The position numbers were made by a program, and so were the translations under genes. Below, piece by piece: positions 27,276 through 35,912 of a stretch of 64,000 nt of DNA. The notes beneath the pieces were generated by a model, which saw nothing but the letters and a program-made list of their open reading frames with translations, had not been told where the DNA came from and searched no databases. Position 1 is the stretch's first letter, and each line of letters opens with the position of its first letter. Origin of the DNA: Citromicrobium sp. UBA3494 (GTDB taxonomy: Bacteria > Pseudomonadota > Alphaproteobacteria > Sphingomonadales > Sphingomonadaceae); contig DFQH01000005.1 in NCBI GenBank assembly GCA_002377695.1, forward strand, positions 1 to 64,000, given 5' to 3'.

Positions 27276-27968
27276 TTAGCGGCGCGCAGCGTTGACCTGT
27301 TCCTGACTGATCGGAACGATCTTGATTTCCACGCGGCGATTGAGCGGCTCGTTTACGCCGTCGCCCGTCTGTACGCGCAGGTATTGCGGGTCTTCGCCAT
27401 AGCCGCGCGTGGCAATGCGCGAGCGGGAAACACCGCGCGACACCAGATAGTCAGCCACGGCCTGCGCACGGCGCTCCGAGAGCTGCTGGTTGTAGCCCGG
27501 GCTGCCGGTCGTGTCGGTGAAACCATACACGTCGATCAGGCTGTTGGGATACTCGATCAGGCTGTTGGCCACCGTATCCAGCGTGTTGCGGAAGTTGGTG
27601 TTGATCGTGGCGGAATTGGTGGCAAAGGTCACGCCATCGGGAAGACGCACGAGAATCGCTTCCTGATCGCCGATTTCCTCCACATCCACGCCGCTGCCCG
27701 CGGTCTGTTCGTCGAGTTCGCGGATCTGGTCGTCGAACTGGTCGCCGATCACCGCGCCTGCGGTGCCGCCGATGCCTGCGCCGATGATGCGCGCGGCATC
27801 GCCGCCGATCACGCCGCCCAGAAGATAGCCGAGCGTACCGCCAAGAGCGGCACCAACGGCCGTGCGGGAGAAGGTCTGCTCGCCGGTATTCGGGTCGGTC
27901 ACGCAAGCGGAGGTGCTCATCAGGGCCGCTGCGGCCACCGAGGAGAGCACGATACGGGAGGTTTTCAT
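27276..27968 (-). CDS. OmpA family lipoprotein
   Basis: A 230-residue envelope lipoprotein. The signal peptide ends at a lipobox (STSAC, Cys22). A Gly/Ala zipper region follows (about 35-75: AALGGTLGYLLGGVIGG and GAGIGGTAGAVIG), then a short acidic linker and the OmpA peptidoglycan-binding domain (about 105-225) with GFTDTTG, LSERRAQAVADYLVSRGV and NRRVEIKI. It probably tethers the outer membrane to peptidoglycan. It has its own EcfG-type promoter 86 bases upstream and a terminator, so it is a single-gene unit likely induced in general stress. Confidence 0.92.
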   Translation of the reverse strand: MKTSRIVLSSVAAAALMSTSACVTDPNTGEQTFSRTAVGAALGGTLGYLLGGVIGGDAARIIGAGIGGTAGAVIGDQFDDQIRELDEQTAGSGVDVEEIGDQEAILVRLPDGVTFATNSATINTNFRNTLDTVANSLIEYPNSLIDVYGFTDTTGSPGYNQQLSERRAQAVADYLVSRGVSRSRIATRGYGEDPQYLRVQTGDGVNEPLNRRVEIKIVPISQEQVNAARR

Positions 27969-28054
27969 ATTTTCTGTCCCTCTAGTGTTTTTTATGCGCG
28001 AATGGTTCGCGCACGTTTGGGGGCTCGCGTTCCACCCACGCTCGCCGCCCCCGT

Positions 28055-28080
28055 AACGTAGGCCATCCCTCGCAGGTTCC
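28055..28080 (-). promoter_or_regulatory. EcfG-type general stress promoter of the OmpA lipoprotein gene
   Basis: On the minus strand GGAAC (28080-28076) and CGTT (28058-28055) are separated by exactly 17 bases, the same spacing as the motif before the GlsB-like gene. The predicted start near 28047 leaves an untranslated leader of about 80 bases before the ATG at 27968. Confidence 0.72.
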
Positions 28081-28158
28081 CGCGCGTGACCTGCAAGACC
28101 GCCATGAAAAGGATGATGGCTGGCGCGGCGACGCATTTGTGCTAGCGCGAACAATGTT

Positions 28159-29481
28159 GTGACACCTTTCCCCTGGACAGACCTGCTCGTCATCGCGGCG
28201 CTGATCGTGCTCAACGGCGTATTTGCGATGTCCGAACTCGCCATCGTTTCCGCCAAGACCACGCGCCTGCAGGCCAGGGCGGACGCCGGCAGCAGCGCGG
28301 CCGCGGTTGCGATGGATCTTGCTTCCAATCCCGGCAAGTTCCTTTCCACGGTGCAGATCGGGATCACGCTCATCGCGATTCTCACCGGGGCCTTTTCAGG
28401 CGCGAGCCTCGAGGCGCCGGTGGGCGAAAGGCTGGCCGCGCTTGGTATTCCGGCGGATATCTCGCGCGAGGTTGCCTTTATCGTGGTGATCAGCCTGACC
28501 ACCTATTTCAGCGTGGTGGTGGGCGAACTGGTGCCCAAGCAGCTTGCCCTGCGCGCCGCCGTGCCGGTTTCGATGATCATGGCGCGTCCGATGAAACTGC
28601 TCGCGATGCTGGGCGCGCCGATCGTCTGGCTGCTCGACACGTCCTCGGCCACGATCGTTCGTCTGTTCGGCGTGCGACCCGGCGGGCAGAACAGCGTGAC
28701 GGCCGAAGAACTGCAGATGCTGTTCGCCGAAGCGACCCGGACCGGTGTGCTCGAAGCCGAACAGAGCGCGATTCTGAAAGGCGTGGTCCGGCTGGCCGAC
28801 CGTCCGGTGCGGGAGGTGATGACCCCGCGCACCGAACTCGACTGGATCGATGCCAGCGCCGATCGCGTGGAGATCGAGCAGACCATCGCCGAGAGCCCGC
28901 ACTCGCTGCTGCCGGTGGCCGATGGATCGCCCGACAAGGTCGTGGGCGTCGTGAAGGTGCGTGAAGTGCTCGCCGCGATGGTATCGGGCCAGTCCTTCAA
29001 ACTCACCGATCTTGCGAAGCGGGTGGAAGTGGTGCCCGACCAGCTCGATGCGATGGACGCGCTGCGCGTGTTGCAGCAGGCCGACGTGGCGATGGCGATG
29101 GTGCATGACGAATACGGCCATCTGGACGGCATCGTCACCCCGATCGACCTGCTGACCGCCATCGTTGGCCAGTTCGAGAGCGACAAGGATCAGGGCGACA
29201 TACCCGAGGTGATCGAGAGGGCCGACGGTTCGCTGCTGATATCGGGCGCGCTCCCCGCCGAAACGCTGGGCGACCGGTTAAACCTGGATTATGGCGAGGA
29301 TCGCGAGTTCGCCACCGCTGCAGGCTTCGCGCTGTCCGTACTCAAGCGGCTGCCCGAGGAAGGCGAGGTTTTCACCCACCAGGGCTGGCGATTCGAGGTC
29401 GTCGACATGGACGGCCGCAAGATCGACAAGCTGCTGGTGGAAGAGATCGCACCCGCTGCCGCGTCTCCGCAGGCAGGCTGA
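28159..29481 (+). CDS. CorC/TlyC (hemolysin-like) DUF21-CBS membrane protein
   Basis: A 440-residue membrane protein: DUF21 domain with about four membrane segments (residues 5-175), two CBS domains (about 215-340, the first beginning near VREVMTPRTELDWI), and a C-terminal CorC/HlyC transporter-associated domain (about 355-430). Family members are implicated in Mg2+/Co2+ homeostasis; the hemolysin name is historical. The start is a GTG because the ATG just upstream is out of frame and hits a stop. The gap to the next gene is 34 bases. Confidence 0.88.
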   Translation: MTPFPWTDLLVIAALIVLNGVFAMSELAIVSAKTTRLQARADAGSSAAAVAMDLASNPGKFLSTVQIGITLIAILTGAFSGASLEAPVGERLAALGIPADISREVAFIVVISLTTYFSVVVGELVPKQLALRAAVPVSMIMARPMKLLAMLGAPIVWLLDTSSATIVRLFGVRPGGQNSVTAEELQMLFAEATRTGVLEAEQSAILKGVVRLADRPVREVMTPRTELDWIDASADRVEIEQTIAESPHSLLPVADGSPDKVVGVVKVREVLAAMVSGQSFKLTDLAKRVEVVPDQLDAMDALRVLQQADVAMAMVHDEYGHLDGIVTPIDLLTAIVGQFESDKDQGDIPEVIERADGSLLISGALPAETLGDRLNLDYGEDREFATAAGFALSVLKRLPEEGEVFTHQGWRFEVVDMDGRKIDKLLVEEIAPAAASPQAG

Positions 29482-29515
29482 CGGAACCACGCCGCGTGCG
29501 CGCGCTTTCCTAAGC

Positions 29516-30373
29516 ATGGCGAAACAACGCGATATCTGGCTGGTCGCCAACGAAGGCAGCGGCTCCGTGCGCGAGGAGCTGCTCGAGGCGTTGCACGATA
29601 CCTGCGCAAGCTCGGACCTGTGCATTGCTCACCGCGCGGATTTTCCCGGCGATCCGATCCCTACTGCACAACAGCTGGATCGCGCCGGCGTCGATACGCT
29701 CGTCACGCTGGGCGGGGACGGCACGATCAATGCGGTCGTTTCTGCGCTCGCCGGCTGGGGCGGGGCGATCCTGCCGCTGCCCGGCGGCACGCAGAACCTG
29801 CTGACGCACCGCTTGCATGGCGATGCCCGGGTCGAGGATGTGATCAAGGCCTTTGCCGATGGCGAGGCGAACAAGGTGCGTCCCAGGATCATTCGCTCCT
29901 CGCAGGGCATCGCGCTCGCCGGGCTGATGGTCGGCCCCGGCACAAGCTGGAACGATGTGCGCGAGGCGATGCGCGCAGGCGATCCGGCGCAGATGCTTCG
30001 CGCCACGGGCGCCGCGATCGAGGGCACCACGGGTCGCCCTCCCGTGCGCATTGCCGTGCCTCCGGAAGGTCAGAGAGAGGGCTATCCGATCATAGAGCTG
30101 GTTCCGCATGCGAACGGCATGGACGCCGCCGCCTATCATGCGCGCACCGGGGCCGACTTCGTCGCGCAGACCTGGGCGCTGATGCGGCAGGAATTCCGCG
30201 AGGGCCCGCATGATACGCTGGGCCCGTTCGACCGGCTGGAAGTGGAAAGCACCGGGGGCGAACCGCTTGACCTGCTGCTCGACGGAGAGCCAGCCGATGC
30301 AACCCCGCGCGAGACCTTCAGTCTCGAACAATGTCCGGTCGATCTGATTGCCACCATGCCGGGAGGGGGCTGA
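29516..30373 (+). CDS. Diacylglycerol kinase catalytic-domain protein
   Basis: A 285-residue protein of the DAGK/sphingosine kinase family. The nucleotide-binding motif GGDGTIN is at residues 66-72 and the second glycine motif PLPGGTQN at about 90. A C-terminal beta-sandwich-like region carries the LLLDGEP element. Bacterial relatives (YegS, DgkB-like) phosphorylate lipids, but this protein lacks a membrane anchor, and its substrate is unknown. It is followed five bases later by a metallophosphoesterase gene, an arrangement suggesting a kinase/phosphatase pair acting on related compounds, which is inference. Confidence 0.83.
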   Translation: MAKQRDIWLVANEGSGSVREELLEALHDTCASSDLCIAHRADFPGDPIPTAQQLDRAGVDTLVTLGGDGTINAVVSALAGWGGAILPLPGGTQNLLTHRLHGDARVEDVIKAFADGEANKVRPRIIRSSQGIALAGLMVGPGTSWNDVREAMRAGDPAQMLRATGAAIEGTTGRPPVRIAVPPEGQREGYPIIELVPHANGMDAAAYHARTGADFVAQTWALMRQEFREGPHDTLGPFDRLEVESTGGEPLDLLLDGEPADATPRETFSLEQCPVDLIATMPGGG

Positions 30374-30378
30374 CGCCG

Positions 30379-31233
30379 ATGGCCAAGACTCTGCTGTTCC
30401 ACGTCAGCGATATTCACTTCGGGCTCGAGAATAACGAGGCGCTCGACTGGTTCTCGGCCGAGGTCACGCGCCTCCGGCCTGCCGCGATAGCCATTACCGG
30501 CGACCTGACGATGCGCGCACGGCATCATGAGTTTCGGGCCGCGGAGGAGTGGATCGGCACGCTCGATGCGCCGGTCACGCTCGATGTCGGCAATCACGAC
30601 ATGCCCTATTTCAATCTGATCGAGCGCTTCTTCGATCCCTACAAGCGCTTCGGGCGCATGCGCGATGTGGTGGAGCGCGAGATCGACCTGCCCGGCATCG
30701 CGCTCGTCCCCTTGAAGACGGCTGTGCGGATGCAGCCCCGCTTCAACTGGTCGAAAGGCTGGGTCACGGGGCGGGCGCTGGAGAATTGTCTTGCCCGGAT
30801 CGACGCGTTGCCACCGGGGACACAGGCGCTGGTGACGGTCCACCATCCACTGCGCGAAGTCGGCACGCAGGGCACCGCACTGACCCGGGGCGGCTCGAAG
30901 GCGCTGGCCGAGCTGGCCAAGCGCAATGTAATCGGCGTGCTGTCGGGCCACGTCCACGATGCGTTCGACATCATGGAGGACACGCCCCACGGCCCGGTGC
31001 GGATGATCGGCGCGGGCACGCTGTCGCAGCGGCTTCGTTCGACCCCGCCGAGTTTCAACGAGCTTCACTGGGATGGCGAGAATTTGCGGGTGGATATCCG
31101 CAACCTCGAAGATGTGGACGACGAGGCGATGAAGATCGACGACGTTCCCGAAGACGCGCAACCGCCGCGCCATGAGGGCGAGCCGGTGGCACCCGTTGGC
31201 GCGGTCCCGCGAACCGATCCGCCGGTGAATTAG
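30379..31233 (+). CDS. Calcineurin-like metallophosphoesterase
   Basis: A 284-residue two-metal phosphoesterase. All signature blocks are present in order: SDIHFG (about residues 9-14), GDLTMRARHHEF, GNHD, TVHHPL and SGHVHDAF. The overall pattern resembles cyclic-nucleotide phosphodiesterase or UDP-diacylglucosamine-type hydrolases, but substrate is not readable. An acidic and proline-rich tail of about 35 residues ends the protein. Five bases separate it from the upstream lipid-kinase-like gene, so they are probably cotranscribed. Confidence 0.87.
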   Translation: MAKTLLFHVSDIHFGLENNEALDWFSAEVTRLRPAAIAITGDLTMRARHHEFRAAEEWIGTLDAPVTLDVGNHDMPYFNLIERFFDPYKRFGRMRDVVEREIDLPGIALVPLKTAVRMQPRFNWSKGWVTGRALENCLARIDALPPGTQALVTVHHPLREVGTQGTALTRGGSKALAELAKRNVIGVLSGHVHDAFDIMEDTPHGPVRMIGAGTLSQRLRSTPPSFNELHWDGENLRVDIRNLEDVDDEAMKIDDVPEDAQPPRHEGEPVAPVGAVPRTDPPVN

Positions 31234-31373
31234 GCGAAGTGCTCCGGTAGGCGGCCACCTGGGCAGGCCGGGAGAGATGCCGGCCCAGCGCAGGCCGCAT
31301 CGGGCAGCGAAACGTACCGTTAAGGCGGCCTCTCTACTCTGCGGGGAGTCAAGAATAGACAGGTCAGGTCTGG

Positions 31374-31958
31374 ATGCGGCGCTCGACGAGAAGTCGGTCA
31401 CTCTTTCGCCGGGCGGCGACCGTAGCGGCTACAATCATGGTTCTACCCGGCGCAGCAGACGCGTGCATGATCCGTGTCGCCCCCACCTTCGAAGATGTCA
31501 GCTACGCCGATATCGTCGTGATCGGTCGCGTGGAGAATTATCGGATCGTGCGCGATCAGGCATGGCGCGATCAAATGCTCTCCTCGCCCGGTCTGTCTGC
31601 GGAGGAGCGAGAGCGCTATCAGGACCCTGAGAGACAGATACTGTCCGATTATGCGCGGTTCGACGTTCAGGTCGACGAGGTGGTCGTCGGTCAGGCGGCC
31701 GAGACGCTGGCTGTCACATGGCACAACTCGACCTTCGGTGTACCGGACCAGCTACCACAGGGCCGCTATCTGATCGCGCTGCGTCGGCCTGGCGCACCAG
31801 ATCCGCCCCTGCGAGGGCCGAGCGGGACAGTCTTCCCGGCACCCGATCCCGATGCCTTGGTGCTTCTCCAGGCGCCCTGTTCGAGCCCCTTCCTCTACCA
31901 AATCGGAAGCGACGAGGCTCGCACCATTCTGGAGATACTGGAGGCGGAGGAAAAATAG
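31374..31958 (+). CDS. Exported hypothetical protein
   Basis: A 194-residue protein with an Arg-rich N-terminus and a signal peptide of about 30 residues (cleavage near GAADA). The mature part has a few cysteines (ACMIR, APCSSP) and the pattern DIVVIGRVENY...FDVQVDEVVVGQ, which hints at a small beta-sandwich resembling a tissue-inhibitor-like or NTR-like fold (the AC start of the mature protein and GRV strand), but I do not assign a family. Stands alone between the phosphoesterase gene and convergent rpsI. Confidence 0.68.
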   Translation: MRRSTRSRSLFRRAATVAATIMVLPGAADACMIRVAPTFEDVSYADIVVIGRVENYRIVRDQAWRDQMLSSPGLSAEERERYQDPERQILSDYARFDVQVDEVVVGQAAETLAVTWHNSTFGVPDQLPQGRYLIALRRPGAPDPPLRGPSGTVFPAPDPDALVLLQAPCSSPFLYQIGSDEARTILEILEAEEK

Positions 31959-31977
31959 GCCCTCACCAGGAATCGCC

Positions 31978-32010
31978 AAACAAAAAGGGCGGCGCCTTGC
32001 GGCACCGCCC
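31978..32010 (-). terminator. Rho-independent terminator of rplM-rpsI
   Basis: On the minus strand a 10-base-pair stem (GGGCGGTGCC with GGCGCCGCCC, one G-U pair) closed by a GCAA tetraloop, followed by TTTTTGTTTG. It lies about 45 bases after the rpsI stop. Confidence 0.9.
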
Positions 32011-32054
32011 CTCCTGGTGATCTTGTACGGGTATAGCCTAAGCCATCCCTGCCA

Positions 32055-32615
32055 TCAACGCTTGGAGAACTGGAAGCTGCGGCGTGCCTTGGCGCGGCCG
32101 TACTTCTTGCGTTCCACCACGCGGCTGTCGCGGGTCAGGAACCCGGCGGACTTGATCGTGCTGCGCAGCTTGGGCTCGTATTTGCTGAGCGCCTGGCTGA
32201 TGCCGTGCTTGACCGCACCGGCCTGGCCCGACAGACCGCCGCCACGCACCGTGGCGATCACATCGTACTGGCCCTGGCGTTCGGTGATCGAGAAAGGCTG
32301 GTCGATGATCAGGCGCAGCGTCGGACGCGCGAAGTACACATCCTGATCCTTGCCGTTGATCGTGACCTTGCCGCTGCCCGGCTTGAGCCAGACGCGCGCG
32401 GTCGCATCCTTGCGGCGGCCGGTGGCGTAAGCGCGGCCATGCTGGTCCAGCTCCTGCTCGCGCAGCGGGGCGGTGCTTTCCGCAACCACGGCAGCGTCGG
32501 CGGCCGGCGCATCGCTTGCGATATCGCCCAGATCGGCGAGGTCGCGGATGCTGGCAGTCTTGGGTTCGGATTCCGAACCCGCCTGCGACTCGTTCTGGTT
32601 CTTGTCGTCGGCCAT
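32055..32615 (-). CDS. rpsI: 30S ribosomal protein S9, extended N-terminus
   Basis: Ribosomal protein S9, 186 residues. The conserved core begins at [14 protein letters not shown] (about residue 62) and ends with the basic tail [13 protein letters not shown] that reaches the P-site tRNA. The first 60 residues are acidic, low-complexity (Glu/Ser/Ala/Asp) and absent from E. coli S9 (130 residues); extended S9 occurs in alphaproteobacteria. The start codon overlaps the rplM stop by one base (TAATG), giving a coupled two-gene operon, and a strong terminator follows. Confidence 0.96.
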   Translation of the reverse strand: MADDKNQNESQAGSESEPKTASIRDLADLGDIASDAPAADAAVVAESTAPLREQELDQHGRAYATGRRKDATARVWLKPGSGKVTINGKDQDVYFARPTLRLIIDQPFSITERQGQYDVIATVRGGGLSGQAGAVKHGISQALSKYEPKLRSTIKSAGFLTRDSRVVERKKYGRAKARRSFQFSKR

Positions 32616-33094
32616 TAGCTGAGAGCCTTGTTCTTGCGGTTCATGGAAGCAACGTCGAGCACCTCGGGCTTCTGCCCGTCATGCGGATGCTCGGTACCGG
32701 CATAGAGGTGCAGCGCCTTCATCTGCTGGCGGCCAAGCGGCCCGCGCGGAACCATGCGTTCCACTGCCTTTTCCAGCACGCGCTCGGGGAACTTGCCTTC
32801 GAGAATCTTCGCGGGCGTGGTTTCCTTGATGCCGCCGGCATAGCCGGTGTGCTTGTAGTACTTCTTGTTGCCCATCTTGCGGCCGGTGAACTTCACCTTG
32901 TCCGCGTTGAGGACGATCACGTGATCGCCGCAATCCACATGCGGAGTATAGCTCGGCTTGTGCTTGCCGCGCAGATGGTTCGCGATGATCGCCGCCAGAC
33001 GGCCCACGACGAGGCCTTCTGCGTCGATCACGTACCAGTTCTTTTCGACCTCGGCCGGCTTGATCGACCGGGTCACCTTGCTGAGAGCCTTCAT
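32615..33094 (-). CDS. rplM: 50S ribosomal protein L13
   Basis: Ribosomal protein L13, 159 residues, slightly longer than the E. coli protein (142). Family signatures are present: [16 protein letters not shown] near residue 21, the [20 protein letters not shown] stretch at about 53-72, and [20 protein letters not shown] towards the C-terminus. First gene of the rplM-rpsI operon, preceded by a sigma-70-like promoter about 115 bases upstream. Confidence 0.97.
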   Translation of the reverse strand: MKALSKVTRSIKPAEVEKNWYVIDAEGLVVGRLAAIIANHLRGKHKPSYTPHVDCGDHVIVLNADKVKFTGRKMGNKKYYKHTGYAGGIKETTPAKILEGKFPERVLEKAVERMVPRGPLGRQQMKALHLYAGTEHPHDGQKPEVLDVASMNRKNKALS

Positions 33095-33208
33095 GGCTTT
33101 GCTTTCCCTTTTGGGCTTTCCCCTGCGGGGCGGCCCTGTGAAATTCGGGGTATCGCCGGAGCGCTGGCCGCTGGAATTGCGGATTCGCCTGCCCGGTCGT
33201 GGAGCGCG

Positions 33209-33237
33209 CTAATGCGTGCCGAAGGGCGGCAAGTCAA
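33209..33237 (-). promoter_or_regulatory. Sigma-70-like promoter of rplM-rpsI
   Basis: On the minus strand TTGACT (33237-33232) and CATTAG (33214-33209) are 17 bases apart. The -35 box is strong and the -10 box weak. The leader to the rplM ATG would be about 105 bases. Confidence 0.45.
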
Positions 33238-33264
33238 GCATTCATGCGGGATAGAGAAGAGGTA

Positions 33265-33996
33265 TTATGATACCGCAGCCATCAGCCGCCAGGTTTCGCC
33301 GCCCTTGCGCGAGAAGTGCGGCGAGCTGGTTTCGGCCTCGCGCTGGAAGCTGCGCAGAAGGCCCGATGCCGGGTCGCTCACCGCGACTTCGCGCATGGTC
33401 ACGGTGCCGCTCGTGCCGTCGGGCAGGTCGATCGCCTGGCTGGCCTCGCGTTCTCTCGGCGCGGGGAAGAAGAGATCGCGCGGCAGCCTTGTCAGCCATC
33501 GCTGGCCGCTTTGAGACATGTCCGCGACGAACTGGCGGGACGCGGAAACCACCTCGCCCCCGCTCGCGCGCGACCGGGCGAAGGCCACTGCGGCAGCAAG
33601 GGCCTCCTCCGGCAGCGGTGCAGGTTCATCCTCATTGGCGGACAGGATACGGCCCGATTCGTCGAGATGAAGCGGCAGAAAGCCCGTCTCCTCCCGGCGG
33701 GCTTCGAGATCGGCGATCGCCTTCAATGGCGGCGGCGCATCGACCTGTACGAAGGACTGCGCGCCCGAAACGCCCATTGCACCGACTCGGGAAGGGCCGA
33801 TGACGATGGCCCAGCGGCGCGTGACACGGATCTGGTTGCCATCGGAAAGCCAGCGCACCAGCACCCGTTCCAGCGTGAAATCCCCCGCCACGGCGGCGCG
33901 CTGCGCATGGGCGACAGGCGCGAGGAGGGCGGCGGCCCCCATGCCCAGAAGCACGGCGCGCCTGTTCACGCCCGGTCCCGCGCTTCTCCCGCTCAT
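33265..33996 (-). CDS. Exported hypothetical protein
   Basis: A 243-residue protein with an N-terminal export signal (VNRRAVLLGMGAAALLAPVA then cleavage after HAQ); the twin arginine before the hydrophobic core could indicate Tat export but lacks the full motif. The mature part has no recognised domain. It overlaps the end of the cutA gene (ATGA), so it belongs to the ctaA-cutA transcription unit. It may be periplasmic; nothing in the sequence indicates activity. Confidence 0.7.
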   Translation of the reverse strand: MSGRSAGPGVNRRAVLLGMGAAALLAPVAHAQRAAVAGDFTLERVLVRWLSDGNQIRVTRRWAIVIGPSRVGAMGVSGAQSFVQVDAPPPLKAIADLEARREETGFLPLHLDESGRILSANEDEPAPLPEEALAAAVAFARSRASGGEVVSASRQFVADMSQSGQRWLTRLPRDLFFPAPREREASQAIDLPDGTSGTVTMREVAVSDPASGLLRSFQREAETSSPHFSRKGGETWRLMAAVS

Positions 33997-34304
33997 CCGG
34001 TCAGGCCCGCGAGCCAGTCGGCCGTGGCCGCGCCGTGCGCCTCAGCGCGCCAGCCGAGGATAGCAGGCGTATCATAGGGGTGGAGCGCCTCGAGACGCTC
34101 GACCGCATCATCCAGCCGCGCCTCGTGTGTCTTGAAAAGCACGGCGAACTCCTCGCACTCTGCGCGCTCACCCTCCCACTCGAACATGGCTTCGATCGGG
34201 CCGAGGAGGTTGGCGCAGGCCACGAGTTTCTCGTCGAGCAAACGCGCGGAGACCGCCCGCGCATCCGCGCGGTTCGCGAACACCGTGTAGATCAGCGCGC
34301 TCAC
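33993..34304 (-). CDS. cutA: CutA divalent cation tolerance protein
   Basis: A 103-residue ferredoxin-like trimer-forming protein of the CutA1 family, with the characteristic order VFANRADARAVSARLLDEKL, CANLLGPIEAMFEWEG, EEFAVLFKT and a C-terminal HPYDTPAILGW motif. Its role in metal tolerance is not fully established. The start is a GTG overlapping the stop of ctaA (GTGA), and its stop overlaps the next gene, so all three are coupled. Confidence 0.92.
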   Translation of the reverse strand: MSALIYTVFANRADARAVSARLLDEKLVACANLLGPIEAMFEWEGERAECEEFAVLFKTHEARLDDAVERLEALHPYDTPAILGWRAEAHGAATADWLAGLTG

Positions 34305-35371
34305 TCGCCGTGCCCCTGGGAACGGCGGCCGACAGCGTGGGCGGCAGTCGCCGTGGCTGCGACCAGCAATGCACCGGTCACCTGGTGCGCCACTGCGATC
34401 CATAGCGACACGCCTGTCACCACGGTCACGATACCCAGCAGAACCTGCCCCATGGCCAGTCCGATCAGCGCCTTGCCCGCATTGTCTTCGCGCGAGAGCG
34501 CGCGCCAGCCGAGCCACAGCAGCGCCGCGAAGGCCGCCCAGGCGAACCAGCGATGGAGAAAATGGAGCAGGAAGGGATCGTGCGTAACGGCGAAGAACAG
34601 GCCCCGCGACAAGTCTGCCTCGGGCACGAAGCGTTCCTGCATCAGGGGCCAGGTATTCGACGCGTGCCCGGCATTGAGCCCCGCGACCCAGGCGCCGAGC
34701 AGGATCTGAAGAAACAGGATACCGCCGGCGAGCATGGCGATCGGACGGAACCTTGCGGGCCGTGCCGCCCGGTCCCGGTCGAGCGCCTGGAGATCGAGCG
34801 CGGTCCACACCAGCCCCGCCAGCGTGATCAATGCGGTGCACAGATGGATCGACAGCCAGAAATGGCTCACATCGGTCATCGTGCCCCCCAAGCCTGAGCG
34901 GACCATCAGCCATCCGAACACGCCCTGCAGACCGCCCAGCGCCAGCAATGCGAGCAGGCGCGGCTTGTAGCCCTTCGGAATCCAGCCCCTTATCCAGGCA
35001 AAGGCGAGCGGCAGCGCAAAAGCGAGGCCGATCACACGGCCGAGCAGGCGGTGGAACCATTCCCAGAAGAAGATCGCCTTGAAATCGGCCAGCGTCATGC
35101 CCGCCGGCCCCGCCTCGTAGCGGTACTCGGGCGTCGCGCGGTATTTTGTGAACTCGGCCTGCCACTGTGCGTCGCTCAGCGGGGGAAGGACGCCCGAGGC
35201 GACGTTCCATTCGGTGATCGACAGGCCCGATTCGGTCAGCCGTGTGATGCCTCCGACCGCGACGATCAGCACGACCATCGCCGCGACCGCCAGCAACCAC
35301 CACACCAGCCAGCCGGGCCGACTCCGATCGTGCGCAAGATCGCTGGATTTATCCAAAGGTGTGCTGGCCAT
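34301..35371 (-). CDS. ctaA: Heme A synthase (COX15/CtaA family)
   Basis: Converts heme O to heme A for aa3-type cytochrome oxidase in the inner membrane. The 356-residue protein has about eight membrane segments. The four conserved haem-ligand histidines are visible in WFHRLLGR, SIHLCTAL, LHRWFAW and VAHQVTGAL. The early GGITRLTESGLSITEW motif is diagnostic of the alphaproteobacterial/eukaryotic type. The start is ATG 35371 (MASTPLDK); the much longer open frame upstream runs antisense through merC and thiSG and is discarded. Confidence 0.93.
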   Translation of the reverse strand: MASTPLDKSSDLAHDRSRPGWLVWWLLAVAAMVVLIVAVGGITRLTESGLSITEWNVASGVLPPLSDAQWQAEFTKYRATPEYRYEAGPAGMTLADFKAIFFWEWFHRLLGRVIGLAFALPLAFAWIRGWIPKGYKPRLLALLALGGLQGVFGWLMVRSGLGGTMTDVSHFWLSIHLCTALITLAGLVWTALDLQALDRDRAARPARFRPIAMLAGGILFLQILLGAWVAGLNAGHASNTWPLMQERFVPEADLSRGLFFAVTHDPFLLHFLHRWFAWAAFAALLWLGWRALSREDNAGKALIGLAMGQVLLGIVTVVTGVSLWIAVAHQVTGALLVAATATAAHAVGRRSQGHGE

Positions 35372-35476
35372 GCCGCCTGAATGCGTAAGGCGCGAGGGAC
35401 TTGCAAGCGCGCAAACCCGCACGGGCATTGAATCTTCTGCAAGCACGCCCTTGCCGAATGAAACAACATAACATAA

Positions 35477-35893
35477 ATGCCCTGCATGGATCGGCCCTAC
35501 GCCTCTAACCGCATGAAGCTGGATGCGATCGGCATCGCGCTGTCCGCGCTGTGCGCGGTCCATTGCGTGCTGACCATCGTGATCATCACTTCGATCGGGT
35601 TGGCCAGCCACTGGCTGCTCTCCCCCGAACTGCATCGGTGGGGCCTTGCCGCCGCGACGCTGATCGCCGGAATCGCTATCGGCATGGGGGTGGCCCGACA
35701 CCGTCGTTGGTTGCCCCTCGCCATCGCCTCGGTGGGTCTGGCGCTGATGGGCGGCGCACTGTTGGGCCCGCACGGGACGCAGGAAGCGTTGCTTACCATC
35801 TCGGGCGTGGCGCTCGTCTCGGTCGGCCATCTTCTCAATCTTCGGCGCGGCGCGGCGATGAATGGCCCGGATGGCTTGCGCGAAAAGCGCTGA
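35477..35893 (+). CDS. MerC-domain membrane protein
   Basis: A 138-residue inner-membrane protein with four hydrophobic helices. The first helix contains SALCAVHC, the paired-cysteine motif of MerC-type mercury or metal uptake proteins. No other mer gene is present, so a housekeeping metal role is as likely as mercury transport. Several start codons are possible (35477, 35486, 35513); the ATG at 35513 (MKLDAIG) also keeps the whole conserved part. Twenty bases separate it from thiSG, suggesting one transcript. Confidence 0.8.
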   Translation: MPCMDRPYASNRMKLDAIGIALSALCAVHCVLTIVIITSIGLASHWLLSPELHRWGLAAATLIAGIAIGMGVARHRRWLPLAIASVGLALMGGALLGPHGTQEALLTISGVALVSVGHLLNLRRGAAMNGPDGLREKR

Positions 35894-35912
35894 GGCCCCA
35901 AGTCGCCCGTCT

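Noticed and set aside
29482..29515. GGAAC-N17-CTTT before the lipid-kinase-like gene
   Set aside because: It has one mismatch in the -10 element and lies in a 34-base gap inside a likely operon, so I did not call a third EcfG promoter.
31234..31373. Structured RNA in the G/C-rich gap after the metallophosphoesterase
   Set aside because: The hairpin is imperfect (CTGGGC and GGCCCAG arms with mismatches) and no T tract follows; not enough for an RNA gene.
35372..35912. Thiamine riboswitch near thiSG
   Set aside because: No conserved CUGAGA or matching helices are present in the gap or before the MerC-like gene.
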